Source: Aurantimicrobium minutum (lineage in GTDB: Bacteria; Actinomycetota; Actinomycetes; Actinomycetales; Microbacteriaceae). Taken from it: a stretch of DNA of 64,000 nt. The notes under the pieces were generated by a model. It was given only the letters and a program-made list of their open reading frames with translations. It was not told the origin of the DNA and ran no database searches. Positions 8,659 through 16,298 of this stretch are shown one piece after another; position 1 is the first letter of the stretch; every line of letters begins with the position of its first letter. The stretch covers positions 1 through 64,000 of the forward strand of contig NZ_JARXVT010000004.1 of assembly GCF_029892845.1 (NCBI RefSeq), written 5' to 3'. The position numbers were made by a program, and so were the translations under genes.

Positions 8659-9408
8659 ATGACTGACAACTCAGAATCAACATTCCAGCCTCACTCTGAT
8701 GAAGAGCTGGCACGTCTGTTGGAAGAACAGATGCGCGCAATGCGTTCTGCTCAGCCCATCACAGCCCCACAGCCTGTTGCTGCTTTCACTTCCGAACCCG
8801 TAGCACCTGCTGCGGGAGAAGAATTGGGCATCGACGATCTTTTCGGTGCGCTTCTCGAAGACACCACCGACATCCCTGTTGTTCAGGAGATTGTCGTCGA
8901 AGAAATCTTTGTTCCTTCAGTGGATGAGAGCACTCTCGAGCACACTCAGCCCATCACCTATGTCCACGAGGATGTTGTTGAGGCAGCAGTCGTGGAAGAC
9001 CACATCATTGTTGAAGAAACAGTTGTTGAGGCAGTTATCGAAGATGCGCACGTCATTGCCGAGCGGGTTCTCTCTGAAATCAGCATCGATGGTGAAATTG
9101 TTGCCACCACGATTTCTGAAACCGCTGGATCTGATCCAATTCCCCAGATGTTTGGCGAAGCAGTGGTCAGCGAACCTGTTGCTGCTCCCGTGTTTGCCGC
9201 TTCGATGAGTTACACCCCTGAACCCGCCATCTTCGATGAGGTGCGTGTTGAAGATGAGGTCGTAGAAGACGTCATTGTTGAAGAAGTTGTCGTTGAAGAG
9301 TTTGAAGCTCCCCAGCTTCGTTCAACAAACCCCATCAATCACATCAACTCGTTCGCACCTCGCCCGAGCTTTGATGAGCTCGTTTTCGGAGTTAAGTCAG
9401 ACGACTAG
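8659..9408 (+). CDS. Acidic orphan protein with SepH-like C-terminal motif
   Basis: I do not recognise this 249-residue protein. It has a strong ribosome site (AAAGGAGG, 8643-8650). Residues 1-35 look helical and charged (EELARLLEEQMRAM). The middle, about 65-215, is a low-complexity acidic region of repeated V-V-E-E/V-I-V-E-D units with almost no basic residues, likely disordered. No membrane segment or signal peptide is seen. The last 14 residues, PSFDELVFGVKSDD, closely match PSWDDIVFGTRSDD at the C-terminus of SepH (39524-40552): nine identical, five conservative. I infer a shared short binding motif, possibly linking it to cell division. It may be co-transcribed with the next gene, 9 bases away. 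Confidence 0.85.
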   Translation: MTDNSESTFQPHSDEELARLLEEQMRAMRSAQPITAPQPVAAFTSEPVAPAAGEELGIDDLFGALLEDTTDIPVVQEIVVEEIFVPSVDESTLEHTQPITYVHEDVVEAAVVEDHIIVEETVVEAVIEDAHVIAERVLSEISIDGEIVATTISETAGSDPIPQMFGEAVVSEPVAAPVFAASMSYTPEPAIFDEVRVEDEVVEDVIVEEVVVEEFEAPQLRSTNPINHINSFAPRPSFDELVFGVKSDD

Positions 9409-9417
9409 GCTCGAATC

Positions 9418-10233
9418 GTGACTAATCTTCGCGATGTTGTTGAGTATGCCCACTCTCTGTGGCCTCTTTCTGGAGCAGAAAGCTGGGATGCCCCAGGTCT
9501 CGTTTCAGGCTCTCTAGATAGCCCCGTTCAGCGCATCCTGCTCGCTGTGGATGCTGTTTCTTCGACGGTTGAACAAGCCGTTGAGGTCAAGGCAGATCTG
9601 TTGATCACTCATCACCCTTTACTCATGCGGGGTGTGACGAGTGTCAACGAAGAGCTGTATAAAGGCAGCCTCATTGCTCAGCTCATTCGAGGAAACGTGG
9701 CTCTCCTTGCTGCTCACACCAACGCTGATGTTGTGGAGAACGGCGTATCTGATGTCATTGCTCAATCATTAGGGCTCGTGAACACGTCACCTATCGAACC
9801 TGGTGCGCTTGCGGGAACGGGAATTGGCCGCGTGGGGAACCTTCCAGAAATGACCACTCTGGGAACTCTTGCTCGTGTTCTTGCTGATCTGCTTCCCAAC
9901 ACTGCTGGGGGAGTCAAAGTCTCAGGTGACTTCAATGCAGCTATTTCTCGCGTCGCACTCTGTGGAGGCGCAGGTGATTCATTGTTGGCTACTGAAGCTG
10001 TGCGGGGTTCTGATGTCTACATCACCTCTGATTTGCGTCACCATCCAGCTCAGGAAGCTCGAGAACAGGCACTGGTTTCTGGTGGTCCAGCTCTCATCGA
10101 TGTCTCACACTGGGCATCTGAGTGGCTCTGGCTTGACACTGCTGCCTCTCAGCTGAAGAAGCAATTCCCTGATATCGATGTCGAGGTTTCGGATCTGCGA
10201 ACAGATCCTTGGGACTTCCTCGTCGTACAGTAG
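9418..10233 (+). CDS. Nif3-like dinuclear metal-centre protein
   Basis: The 271-residue protein belongs to the Nif3/YbgI family of hexameric metal-binding proteins. Typical motifs are LLITHHPLLMRG (about residues 61-72, His metal ligands), LLAAHTNADVV (about 97-107) and, near the C-terminus, the ISDLRHH-like YITSDLRHHPAQEA and IDVSHWASEW. Some databases label the family GTP cyclohydrolase 1 type 2, but its reaction is unsettled. The start is GTG 9418. It is followed closely by the coiled-coil zinc-ribbon gene and RNase H, a conserved actinobacterial order. Confidence 0.92.
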   Translation: MTNLRDVVEYAHSLWPLSGAESWDAPGLVSGSLDSPVQRILLAVDAVSSTVEQAVEVKADLLITHHPLLMRGVTSVNEELYKGSLIAQLIRGNVALLAAHTNADVVENGVSDVIAQSLGLVNTSPIEPGALAGTGIGRVGNLPEMTTLGTLARVLADLLPNTAGGVKVSGDFNAAISRVALCGGAGDSLLATEAVRGSDVYITSDLRHHPAQEAREQALVSGGPALIDVSHWASEWLWLDTAASQLKKQFPDIDVEVSDLRTDPWDFLVVQ

Positions 10234-10272
10234 AGATACAAGTTCCACCCATAATTCAACGAGAGAAGTGAC

Positions 10273-11007
10273 GTGAAAGCACGCCCAGAGGATCAGCTCG
10301 CTCTGCTCACCCTGCAAGAACGTGATAACCACATCACTCAGTTGACCCACGCGCGGAAGAACATTGCCGAACAGACAGAGCTAGCGGAAGTGACGGCATC
10401 ACTTCGTGAATTCTCTCAATCACTCATTGCAGCTCAGGGTGTTCTCGAAGACGCCAAGATTGAGCTTTCCCGCATCGAAGATGACGTGCGAGTAGTTGAT
10501 GAGCGCATTGCTAAAGACAAGGAACGCGAATCTGGCGCCGCTTCGGCTAAGGATCTCCAGGCTCTCGAAGCAGAGCTGACGTCCCTTGCCACTCGCAAGA
10601 GCAACCTCGAAGACATTGAACTCGTGGTCATGCAAAGCATCGAAGATGCAGAAGTTGCTGTGGCAGACGTTGTTGTTGAGCGTGACGCTGTGGAAGCGCG
10701 TCGCGCCGCACTTGCGGCTGCCATCTCTTCACGCGAATCAGAAATTGATGCAGAATTAGCCACGGAGCAGGCAGCCCGCACCGAGCTTTCTGCCAGCCTT
10801 CCAGCGGACCTTGTCGAACTGTATGAGCGTCAGCGAGCACGCTATGGCATCGGTGCCGCTTTGCTGACTCGTCGAGTCACTGGCGGTAGCGGCGTAGAGC
10901 TCACCTCGACAGACCTCGATGCAGTTCGCGCTGCAGCACCAGATGACGTCGTCATCTGCCCAGACAGCTCCTGCATCTTGGTGCGCACGAACGAATCTGG
11001 GCTCTAA
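10273..11007 (+). CDS. Coiled-coil protein with degenerate C-terminal zinc ribbon
   Basis: This 244-residue protein has a long coiled coil (about residues 15-180) and the C-terminal layout of the actinobacterial C4-type zinc-ribbon family (the family of mycobacterial Rv2229c). The usual first CxxC knuckle is absent: the sequence after YGIGAALLTRRV is TGGSGVEL. The second knuckle is stretched to C229-x4-C234 (CPDSSC) instead of CPEC. With only two cysteines left it probably no longer binds zinc. It starts at GTG 10273 and overlaps the RNase H start by one base, so the two are translationally coupled. Confidence 0.88.
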   Translation: MKARPEDQLALLTLQERDNHITQLTHARKNIAEQTELAEVTASLREFSQSLIAAQGVLEDAKIELSRIEDDVRVVDERIAKDKERESGAASAKDLQALEAELTSLATRKSNLEDIELVVMQSIEDAEVAVADVVVERDAVEARRAALAAAISSRESEIDAELATEQAARTELSASLPADLVELYERQRARYGIGAALLTRRVTGGSGVELTSTDLDAVRAAAPDDVVICPDSSCILVRTNESGL

Positions 11008-11429
11008 TGCCACGTCAGCTCATCATTGAAGCCGATGGTGGCTCTCGAGGTAACCCCGGCATTGCTGCCGGCGGTGCAGTGGTTATTGATGGTGAATCGC
11101 AGCAAGTTCTTTCTTCTGTCGGAGTGTATGTGGGTATCGCCACGAACAACGTTGCCGAATACAACGGCCTCCTAGCTGGTCTGATCAAGGCCTACGAGAT
11201 CGACCCTGGTGCACTTGTGCACGTCCGCATGGATTCCAAGCTTGTTGTTGAACAGATGTCAGGTCGTTGGAAGATCAAGCACCCTGATATGGCAGTACTT
11301 GCCGCCAAGGCAAAAAACGTTATTGGCAACCGTGCAGTGACCTATGAATGGGTGCCTCGTCTACAGAACGCGCTTGCTGATGCCGCTGCGAATAAGTCCA
11401 TGGACCTCCGCGAATCCTTCGACGCGTAG
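11007..11429 (+). CDS. Ribonuclease HI family protein
   Basis: This 140-residue protein should cut the RNA strand of RNA-DNA hybrids. The RNase H fold is marked by IEADGGSRGNPG (first Asp), NNVAEYNGLL (Glu) and HVRMDSKLVVEQM (second Asp), with a final Asp in LADAAANKSM. In mycobacteria the neighbour of the zinc-ribbon gene is a fused RNase H-acid phosphatase (Rv2228c); here only the RNase H domain exists and the protein ends just after it. The ATG overlaps the preceding stop codon. rnpB follows after 32 bases. Confidence 0.93.
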   Translation: MPRQLIIEADGGSRGNPGIAAGGAVVIDGESQQVLSSVGVYVGIATNNVAEYNGLLAGLIKAYEIDPGALVHVRMDSKLVVEQMSGRWKIKHPDMAVLAAKAKNVIGNRAVTYEWVPRLQNALADAAANKSMDLRESFDA

Positions 11430-11461
11430 GCACTTTCTCACTCCCGCTCTAGACTTAATCT

Positions 11462-11824
11462 GAATGGGTCGGCAAGACGGTCGCGTTAGTGGGGTTTACT
11501 CCGCTACCGAGGAACGTCCGGGCTCCACAGAGTAGGGCGGTGGGTAATTCCCACCCGGGGTAACCCGCGAGAACAGTGCAACAGAAAGTAAACCGCCTCC
11601 GGTTCGCCGGCGGTAAGGATGAAACGGTGGTGTAAGAGACCACCAGCAGTCTGGGTGACCAGATTGGCTAGGTAAACCTCGCCCGGAGCAAGGTCAGACA
11701 GAGAACGTTGAGGCTACTCGCTGAGTTCTCGGGTAGACCGCTAGAGAATTGCGGCAACGTAATTCCGAGATAGATGGCCGTCACGCGCAAGCGGACAGAA
11801 CCCGGCGTAATAGCCGGCCCATTC
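11462..11824 (+). ncRNA. rnpB: RNase P RNA (class A)
   Basis: The catalytic RNA of RNase P, which trims tRNA 5' ends. The ends pair: GAATGGGTCGGC (11462-11473) with GCCGGCCCATTC (11813-11824). The conserved 5' core GAGGAACGTCCGGGCTCC and the 3' core ACAGAACCCGGCGTA are both present, as is the GAAACGGTG-like segment in between. It ends two bases before the stop codon of the opposing ppgK gene, leaving no room for a separate terminator. Confidence 0.96.
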
Positions 11825-11826
11825 AC

Positions 11827-12576
11827 TTACTCCAGATCGAACGCTAAACGCGCGGCACCCATGATGCCAGCCTTGTTAAACAGCTTTGCGGGAACGATGG
11901 GGGTTCGAAGCGTGAGCAGGGGCAAGAACTTCTCGTGGCTCTTGGAGACCCCGCCGCCGACAATGAAGAGTTCGGGGGAGAAGAGCATCTCAACGTGGCT
12001 GTAATAGCGCTGCAGGCGCTCAGCCCACTCTGGGTAGCTCAGACCTTCACGCTCGCGCACAACGCCCGAGGCGCGCTTCTCAGCGTCGAATCCGTCAATT
12101 TCGAGGTGGCCCAGTTCGGCATTCGGAATAAGGACACCGTCATAGATCATGGCAGCACCAATACCCGTCCCGAGAGTGGTCATAATGACCAGTCCCTTCT
12201 GGTCACGTGCTGCGCCATAGATAACTTCGGCATACCCAGCTGCGTCAGCGTCGTTCACAAAGTGGATATTGCGACCAAGCTCCTTCTCAAAAAACTTCTC
12301 TGCTTCGAAGCCAATCCACCGCTGGGAGATGTTGGCTGCGAGCATCGTCACTCCGTGACGAATGGAGCTGGGAAAGCAAATTCCCACAGGAACGTTTTCG
12401 GGAGCATCGAGCTGTTCGATAACCTCTCGAACTACACGAGCGATGTCTTCGGGCTCTCCGCCTTCAGGTGTTGCCACACGCACGCGGTCTCCGATCATTT
12501 CTCCGGAGAGAACATCCACCAGGCCACCCTTGATTCCGGTGCCACCAATGTCGATACCAATTGCTGTTGCGCGCAT
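11827..12576 (-). CDS. ppgK: Polyphosphate glucokinase
   Basis: This ROK-family kinase phosphorylates glucose using polyphosphate (or ATP) as donor, a mainly actinobacterial enzyme. The 249-residue length fits. The N-terminal phosphate loop GIDIGGTGIKGG, the sugar-binding segment HFVNDADAAGYAE (about residues 106-118) and TTLGTGIG are visible. A ribosome site AAAGG lies 8 bases before the ATG. It lies downstream of map on the same strand, 24 bases away. Confidence 0.95.
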   Translation of the reverse strand: MRATAIGIDIGGTGIKGGLVDVLSGEMIGDRVRVATPEGGEPEDIARVVREVIEQLDAPENVPVGICFPSSIRHGVTMLAANISQRWIGFEAEKFFEKELGRNIHFVNDADAAGYAEVIYGAARDQKGLVIMTTLGTGIGAAMIYDGVLIPNAELGHLEIDGFDAEKRASGVVREREGLSYPEWAERLQRYYSHVEMLFSPELFIVGGGVSKSHEKFLPLLTLRTPIVPAKLFNKAGIMGAARLAFDLE

Positions 12577-12600
12577 GAAAAACCTTTGAAAGTCGTTGAG

Positions 12601-13467
12601 TTAAGAGAGTGTCAGGATGTCGGCACCGGTTTCGGTAACAACGAGGGTGTGTTCAAACTGGGCTGTCCAGGACTTGTCTTTGGTGGTGACGGTCCAGTCA
12701 TCTGACCACATGTCCCATTCGTGAGTGCCGAGGGTCAGCATGGGCTCAATCGTGAACACCATGCCCACCTCCATTACGTCGTTGTAAAGGGGGGCTGAGT
12801 CGTAATGAGGAATGATGAGCCCCGAATGGAAGCTTGTGCCCACACCGTGGCCCGTGAAGTCCCGCACAACGCCATAACCGAAGCGTTTGGCATAGGACTC
12901 GATCGTGCGGCCAATCACGTTGACCTCACGTCCCGGGGCTACTGCCTTGATGCCACGACGAAGTGCCTCTTCAGTGCGTTCAACGAGGTCACGTACTTCT
13001 GGGGTTCCTTCACCCACAATGAAGGTGCGGTTAGTGTCACCGTGCACACCATCGAGATAACTTGTGATGTCGACGTTGACCAGGTCACCCTCTTGTAGCA
13101 CAGTGTCATCAGGAATGCCGTGGCAGATCACTTCATTCAGGCTTGTGCACAGAGACTTGGGGTAGCCGCGATATCCCAGAGTTGAGGGATAAGCGCCATG
13201 GTCCAGAACGTATTCATGGCCAATCCGGTCAATCTCGTCCGTCGTCATTCCTGGCTTAAGGAGAGTGCCAATCAGATCAAGCGCCTGGGAGGAAATTCTT
13301 CCAGCACGACGAATCTTCTCAATCGTCTCCGCGTCGTAGATATCTCCACCCTCATGTGCTGGAGGAGAGGCTTTGCCAACGTACGGAGGGCGAACAATCT
13401 CACCTGGAACCGAACGCTGTGGGCTCAAAACTCCGGGAATCAAAACCCCTGCGGCATCTCTAGGCAT
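12601..13467 (-). CDS. map: Type I methionine aminopeptidase
   Basis: The enzyme removes initiator methionine from nascent proteins. From ATG 13467 it has 288 residues with an N-terminal extension ([12 protein letters not shown]...) typical of actinobacterial MapB. Metal ligands are seen in [20 protein letters not shown] (two Asp), GHGVGTSFH (His) and FTIEPML (Glu). An earlier in-frame start at 13521 would lie inside the opposite gene. The -10 box TAAACT ends seven bases before the ATG and no ribosome site exists, so the message is probably leaderless. Confidence 0.95.
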   Translation of the reverse strand: MPRDAAGVLIPGVLSPQRSVPGEIVRPPYVGKASPPAHEGGDIYDAETIEKIRRAGRISSQALDLIGTLLKPGMTTDEIDRIGHEYVLDHGAYPSTLGYRGYPKSLCTSLNEVICHGIPDDTVLQEGDLVNVDITSYLDGVHGDTNRTFIVGEGTPEVRDLVERTEEALRRGIKAVAPGREVNVIGRTIESYAKRFGYGVVRDFTGHGVGTSFHSGLIIPHYDSAPLYNDVMEVGMVFTIEPMLTLGTHEWDMWSDDWTVTTKDKSWTAQFEHTLVVTETGADILTLS

Positions 13468-13480
13468 AAGGTTAAGTTTA
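13467..13480. promoter_or_regulatory. Symmetric back-to-back leaderless promoters
   Basis: Plus strand: TAAGGT (13467-13472), seven bases, ATG at 13480. Minus strand: TAAACT (13480-13475), seven bases, ATG at 13467. Each -10 box overlaps the start codon of the other gene, and the 18-base stretch CATAAGGTTAAGTTTATG is nearly palindromic. Neither gene has a ribosome site. I infer two leaderless promoters that cannot be occupied at the same time. Confidence 0.6.
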
Positions 13481-13674
13481 TGTCTGACAAGCCAAGTGAA
13501 ATGTTCTGGTACAACCTGCACACCAAGGCAGTTGAAAAGGGATTCCTTTCGCCCTCATCTGAGCGCGTGGGCCCTTTCGAAACTGCACACGAAGCAGAGC
13601 ACGCCATGGAAAAGTTGCGTGAAAACAGCGACCGTTGGGAAGCTGAAGAGCGTGCGGAGCGCGAAGGTAACTAG
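13480..13674 (+). CDS. Small SPOR-like conserved protein
   Basis: The 64-residue protein ([21 protein letters not shown]...) has a hydrophilic composition and a [18 protein letters not shown] segment resembling the half-repeat of SPOR domains, which bind denuded peptidoglycan. No signal peptide or membrane segment is present, so a cell-wall role is doubtful. I know the type as a short conserved actinobacterial protein but not its function. It starts divergently from map and stops exactly one base before the panB stop codon, with no spacer. Confidence 0.75.
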   Translation: MSDKPSEMFWYNLHTKAVEKGFLSPSSERVGPFETAHEAEHAMEKLRENSDRWEAEERAEREGN

Positions 13675-14514
13675 TTAGTTATCTTCGTAGCTGTGCTCAG
13701 GGCCTGGGTAGGCTCCTGATTCCACATCTGCTTTGAATGCCTGTGCGGCATCGCTCAAAATTGCACCCAGGTTGGCGTACTGCTTGACGAACTTGGGCAC
13801 ACGACCGGTGTTCATGCCGGCAAAGTCTGTCCAGACCAAGAGCTGGCCGTCTGTTTCTGCACCCGCACCCACGCTGATGGTGGGGATGCTCAATTCTGCT
13901 GTGACACGGGCAGCCAGTTCAGCTGGAATCATTTCGAGCACCACTGCAAAAGCTCCTGCGGTCTCAACAGCCTTGGCATCTGCCAGAACGGCGTCTGCAG
14001 CTTCGCCGCGGCCCTGAATCATGTGACCACCTAGACCGTGCTCGCTCTGAGGAGTGAAGCCTACGTGTCCCATCACGGGAATTCCTGATTCCACAATGCG
14101 TCGGATCTGGTCAGCGCTACGAACACCACCTTCAAGCTTGACGGCGTGAGCGTGTGTTTCTTTCATGAAGCGCATCGCCGTGCGCAGAGCGTGTTCAGGC
14201 CCCTCTTCATAGGAACCGAAGGGCATATCTGCAATTACGAATGCTCGCTTGGCAGATAGTGCTACAGCACGTGTCAGCGGAATGAGCTCATCCACCGTGA
14301 CCGGAAGAGTTGAGTCGTAGCCCAGAACAGTATTTCCTGCAGAGTCGCCCACGAGAAGAAAGTCAATGCCGGCCTCGTCGAAAATCTGAGCAGTTAAGGT
14401 GTCGTAACTGGTCAAGCCCGTGATCTTGATGCCGTTTGCTTTTGCCTGGGCAAAGTGACGCGTGCGGACACGCTTGGTGACAGCATCTGAGGTGGGATCT
14501 GGGTGAACGCTCAT
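13675..14514 (-). CDS. panB: 3-methyl-2-oxobutanoate hydroxymethyltransferase (PanB)
   Basis: PanB makes ketopantoate from 2-oxoisovalerate and methylene-tetrahydrofolate, the first step to pantothenate and CoA. The 279-residue TIM barrel shows GDSAGNTVLGYDSTLPVT (Mg site), the catalytic Glu in VVLEMIPAELA and GHVGFTPQ. No panC or panD is nearby. Its -10 box TAGACT sits six bases before the ATG and overlaps the nadE stop codon, so it can be expressed on its own as a leaderless message. Confidence 0.96.
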   Translation of the reverse strand: MSVHPDPTSDAVTKRVRTRHFAQAKANGIKITGLTSYDTLTAQIFDEAGIDFLLVGDSAGNTVLGYDSTLPVTVDELIPLTRAVALSAKRAFVIADMPFGSYEEGPEHALRTAMRFMKETHAHAVKLEGGVRSADQIRRIVESGIPVMGHVGFTPQSEHGLGGHMIQGRGEAADAVLADAKAVETAGAFAVVLEMIPAELAARVTAELSIPTISVGAGAETDGQLLVWTDFAGMNTGRVPKFVKQYANLGAILSDAAQAFKADVESGAYPGPEHSYEDN

Positions 14515-14520
14515 GGAACC

Positions 14521-14526
14521 AGTCTA
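14521..14526 (-). promoter_or_regulatory. Leaderless -10 box of panB, overlapping nadE stop
   Basis: TAGACT, then six bases, then ATG of panB. The TAG of the box is the stop codon of nadE. No ribosome site is present between them. Confidence 0.55.
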
Positions 14527-16263
14527 GTTACGCGTAAATGTGACCGGCAGTCGACGGTCACGCCCGAAAGCCATCTCAGAGATCTTGGGACCAATGGCAC
14601 CTTGACGTCGTTTCCATTCAGCACGGTCGACGAGTGAAATGACACGGCCCACCATCTCAGAGCCGAAACCACGAGAAATAATCTCATCACGCCCTACACG
14701 CTCGGTAATGTAGGCATCCAGGATGGCATCCAGAACGTCATATTCGGGCAAGGTATCTTGATCGACCTGCCCTGGGCGAAGTTCTGCCGAGGGCGGTTTC
14801 GTGATGGAATTCTCTGGAATCGGGGGAGTGAGCCCCTTTTTTCGAGCATGCTGGTTGCGCCAACGAGCCAATTCCCACACCAATGTCTTGGGTACGTCCC
14901 GAATGGGGGCGAAGCCACCCACGCTGTCACCATAAATGGTGCTGTATCCCACCGCAATCTCGGTCTTGTTGCCGGTGGTGAGCACGAGGTGACCCTCAGC
15001 GTTGCTCAGCCCCATCAAAATGATGCCGCGAATTCGAGCCTGCAGGTTCTCCGCAGCAACGCCATCCAAATGAAGTTGAGTTTCCACTGGTTCAACCAGG
15101 GGAGCAATAGCTTCCGTGCGCATGTCTATTCCTAGACGTTCCGCCAAGTCATCTGCGTCAGAACGTGAGTGATCACTGGAATAGTTACTGGGCATCGAGA
15201 CGCCAAAGACGCGATCGGGGCCGATTGCATCAACAGCAAGGGCTGCGCACACTGCGGAGTCAATACCGCCGGATAAGCCGAGAATCACGGAACGGAAGCC
15301 GTTCTTTTCGACGTAATCGCGCATTCCAAGAACCAATGCGTCCCAGATTTGCTCATTAATCTCGAGCTGAGGTGCGATGTCGTTGACAATCTTGGAACGG
15401 GTAGCCCGCTCGGGGTGTCCCTTGCCGGCTTCCACCACAACCACTCCAGGGCCCACCTGAGCGCCATGTGTTGTCGAATCCTTTACGTCGATATCCAGCA
15501 TGAGGGTTTGTTCCACGAACTGGTGTGCACGGGCTAGGACTTTGCCGGAGGCGTTGGTCGCAAAGGTGCCACCGTCAAAGACCAAATCATCCTGACCGCC
15601 CACGAGGTTCACATAGACCGCTGGAGCATTGACCTGCTCTGCGCGTCGTTGGACGAGAGGCAGTCGCACTTCATCCTTTTCACGTTCAAAAGGTGAACCA
15701 TTGAGAATCAACAGAAGGCTTGGCTTTACCTGCGCAATTGCTGCCACGGGTCCACCTTCGCGCCAAATATCTTCACAAATAGCAAGGGCAACATCTGCCC
15801 CTGCCACGTGAACGACGAGCGCATCCGTTCCAGAACGGAATATGCGGTATTCGTCGAAGACGGAGTAATTGGGAAGGTGATGTTTGTTATAAATCCCGAT
15901 GATGCGGCCATCTTGTAATACCGCGGCTGAGTTATATGCAATTGCCGAAGGCGAATGTGTATTGGCGTGATGATCGTCTAGTGGTCCGTGCGGGAACCCC
16001 ACAATTACGGGAATGGACCCGGCTCCAGCTGCCGAAATCTGAGTAGCAATCTCTTCTAAGTGAGTTCGTGTTTCGCGCAAGAAATCTGGACGATTAGCGA
16101 GGTCTTCGATGGGATACCCCGTCAAAGACATCTCAGCAAAAGCAACAAGATCGGCTCCCTGGCCGTAAGCCTCAACCGCTGTGTTAACAATCTGTAAAAA
16201 ATTGCGAGAAAAATCCCCTAAACGCGGGTTTGTCTGGGCAAGCGCCAAGCGAAGTATGGGCAT
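14524..16263 (-). CDS. nadE: Glutamine-dependent NAD+ synthetase
   Basis: NadE amidates nicotinic acid adenine dinucleotide to NAD+ using ammonia from glutamine. The 579-residue protein has an N-terminal nitrilase-type amidase domain (Glu in FAEMSLTGYP, Lys in YNKHHLPNY, Cys in ALAICEDIWREGG, about residues 43-175) and a C-terminal synthetase domain with the ATP loop ILGLSGGIDSA (about 327-337). It lies head to head with glnA2, the source of its glutamine. A TAGGCT box seven bases before the ATG suggests a leaderless message. Confidence 0.96.
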   Translation of the reverse strand: MPILRLALAQTNPRLGDFSRNFLQIVNTAVEAYGQGADLVAFAEMSLTGYPIEDLANRPDFLRETRTHLEEIATQISAAGAGSIPVIVGFPHGPLDDHHANTHSPSAIAYNSAAVLQDGRIIGIYNKHHLPNYSVFDEYRIFRSGTDALVVHVAGADVALAICEDIWREGGPVAAIAQVKPSLLLILNGSPFEREKDEVRLPLVQRRAEQVNAPAVYVNLVGGQDDLVFDGGTFATNASGKVLARAHQFVEQTLMLDIDVKDSTTHGAQVGPGVVVVEAGKGHPERATRSKIVNDIAPQLEINEQIWDALVLGMRDYVEKNGFRSVILGLSGGIDSAVCAALAVDAIGPDRVFGVSMPSNYSSDHSRSDADDLAERLGIDMRTEAIAPLVEPVETQLHLDGVAAENLQARIRGIILMGLSNAEGHLVLTTGNKTEIAVGYSTIYGDSVGGFAPIRDVPKTLVWELARWRNQHARKKGLTPPIPENSITKPPSAELRPGQVDQDTLPEYDVLDAILDAYITERVGRDEIISRGFGSEMVGRVISLVDRAEWKRRQGAIGPKISEMAFGRDRRLPVTFTRN

Positions 16264-16269
16264 AACAAG

Positions 16270-16276
16270 TAGCCTA
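16270..16276. promoter_or_regulatory. Overlapping divergent -10 boxes of nadE and glnA2
   Basis: On the minus strand TAGGCT (16276-16271) lies seven bases before the nadE ATG. On the plus strand TAGCCT (16270-16275) could serve glnA2, whose message would have a short leader with the ribosome site AGGAAAGG. The two boxes occupy almost the same bases. Confidence 0.45.
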
Positions 16277-16298
16277 GTAGCGATAGGAAAGGGTTCTC

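Noticed and set aside
11935-12705. 256-residue plus-strand open frame opposite ppgK and map
   Set aside because: It spans two certain genes and the gap between them; no recognisable domain.
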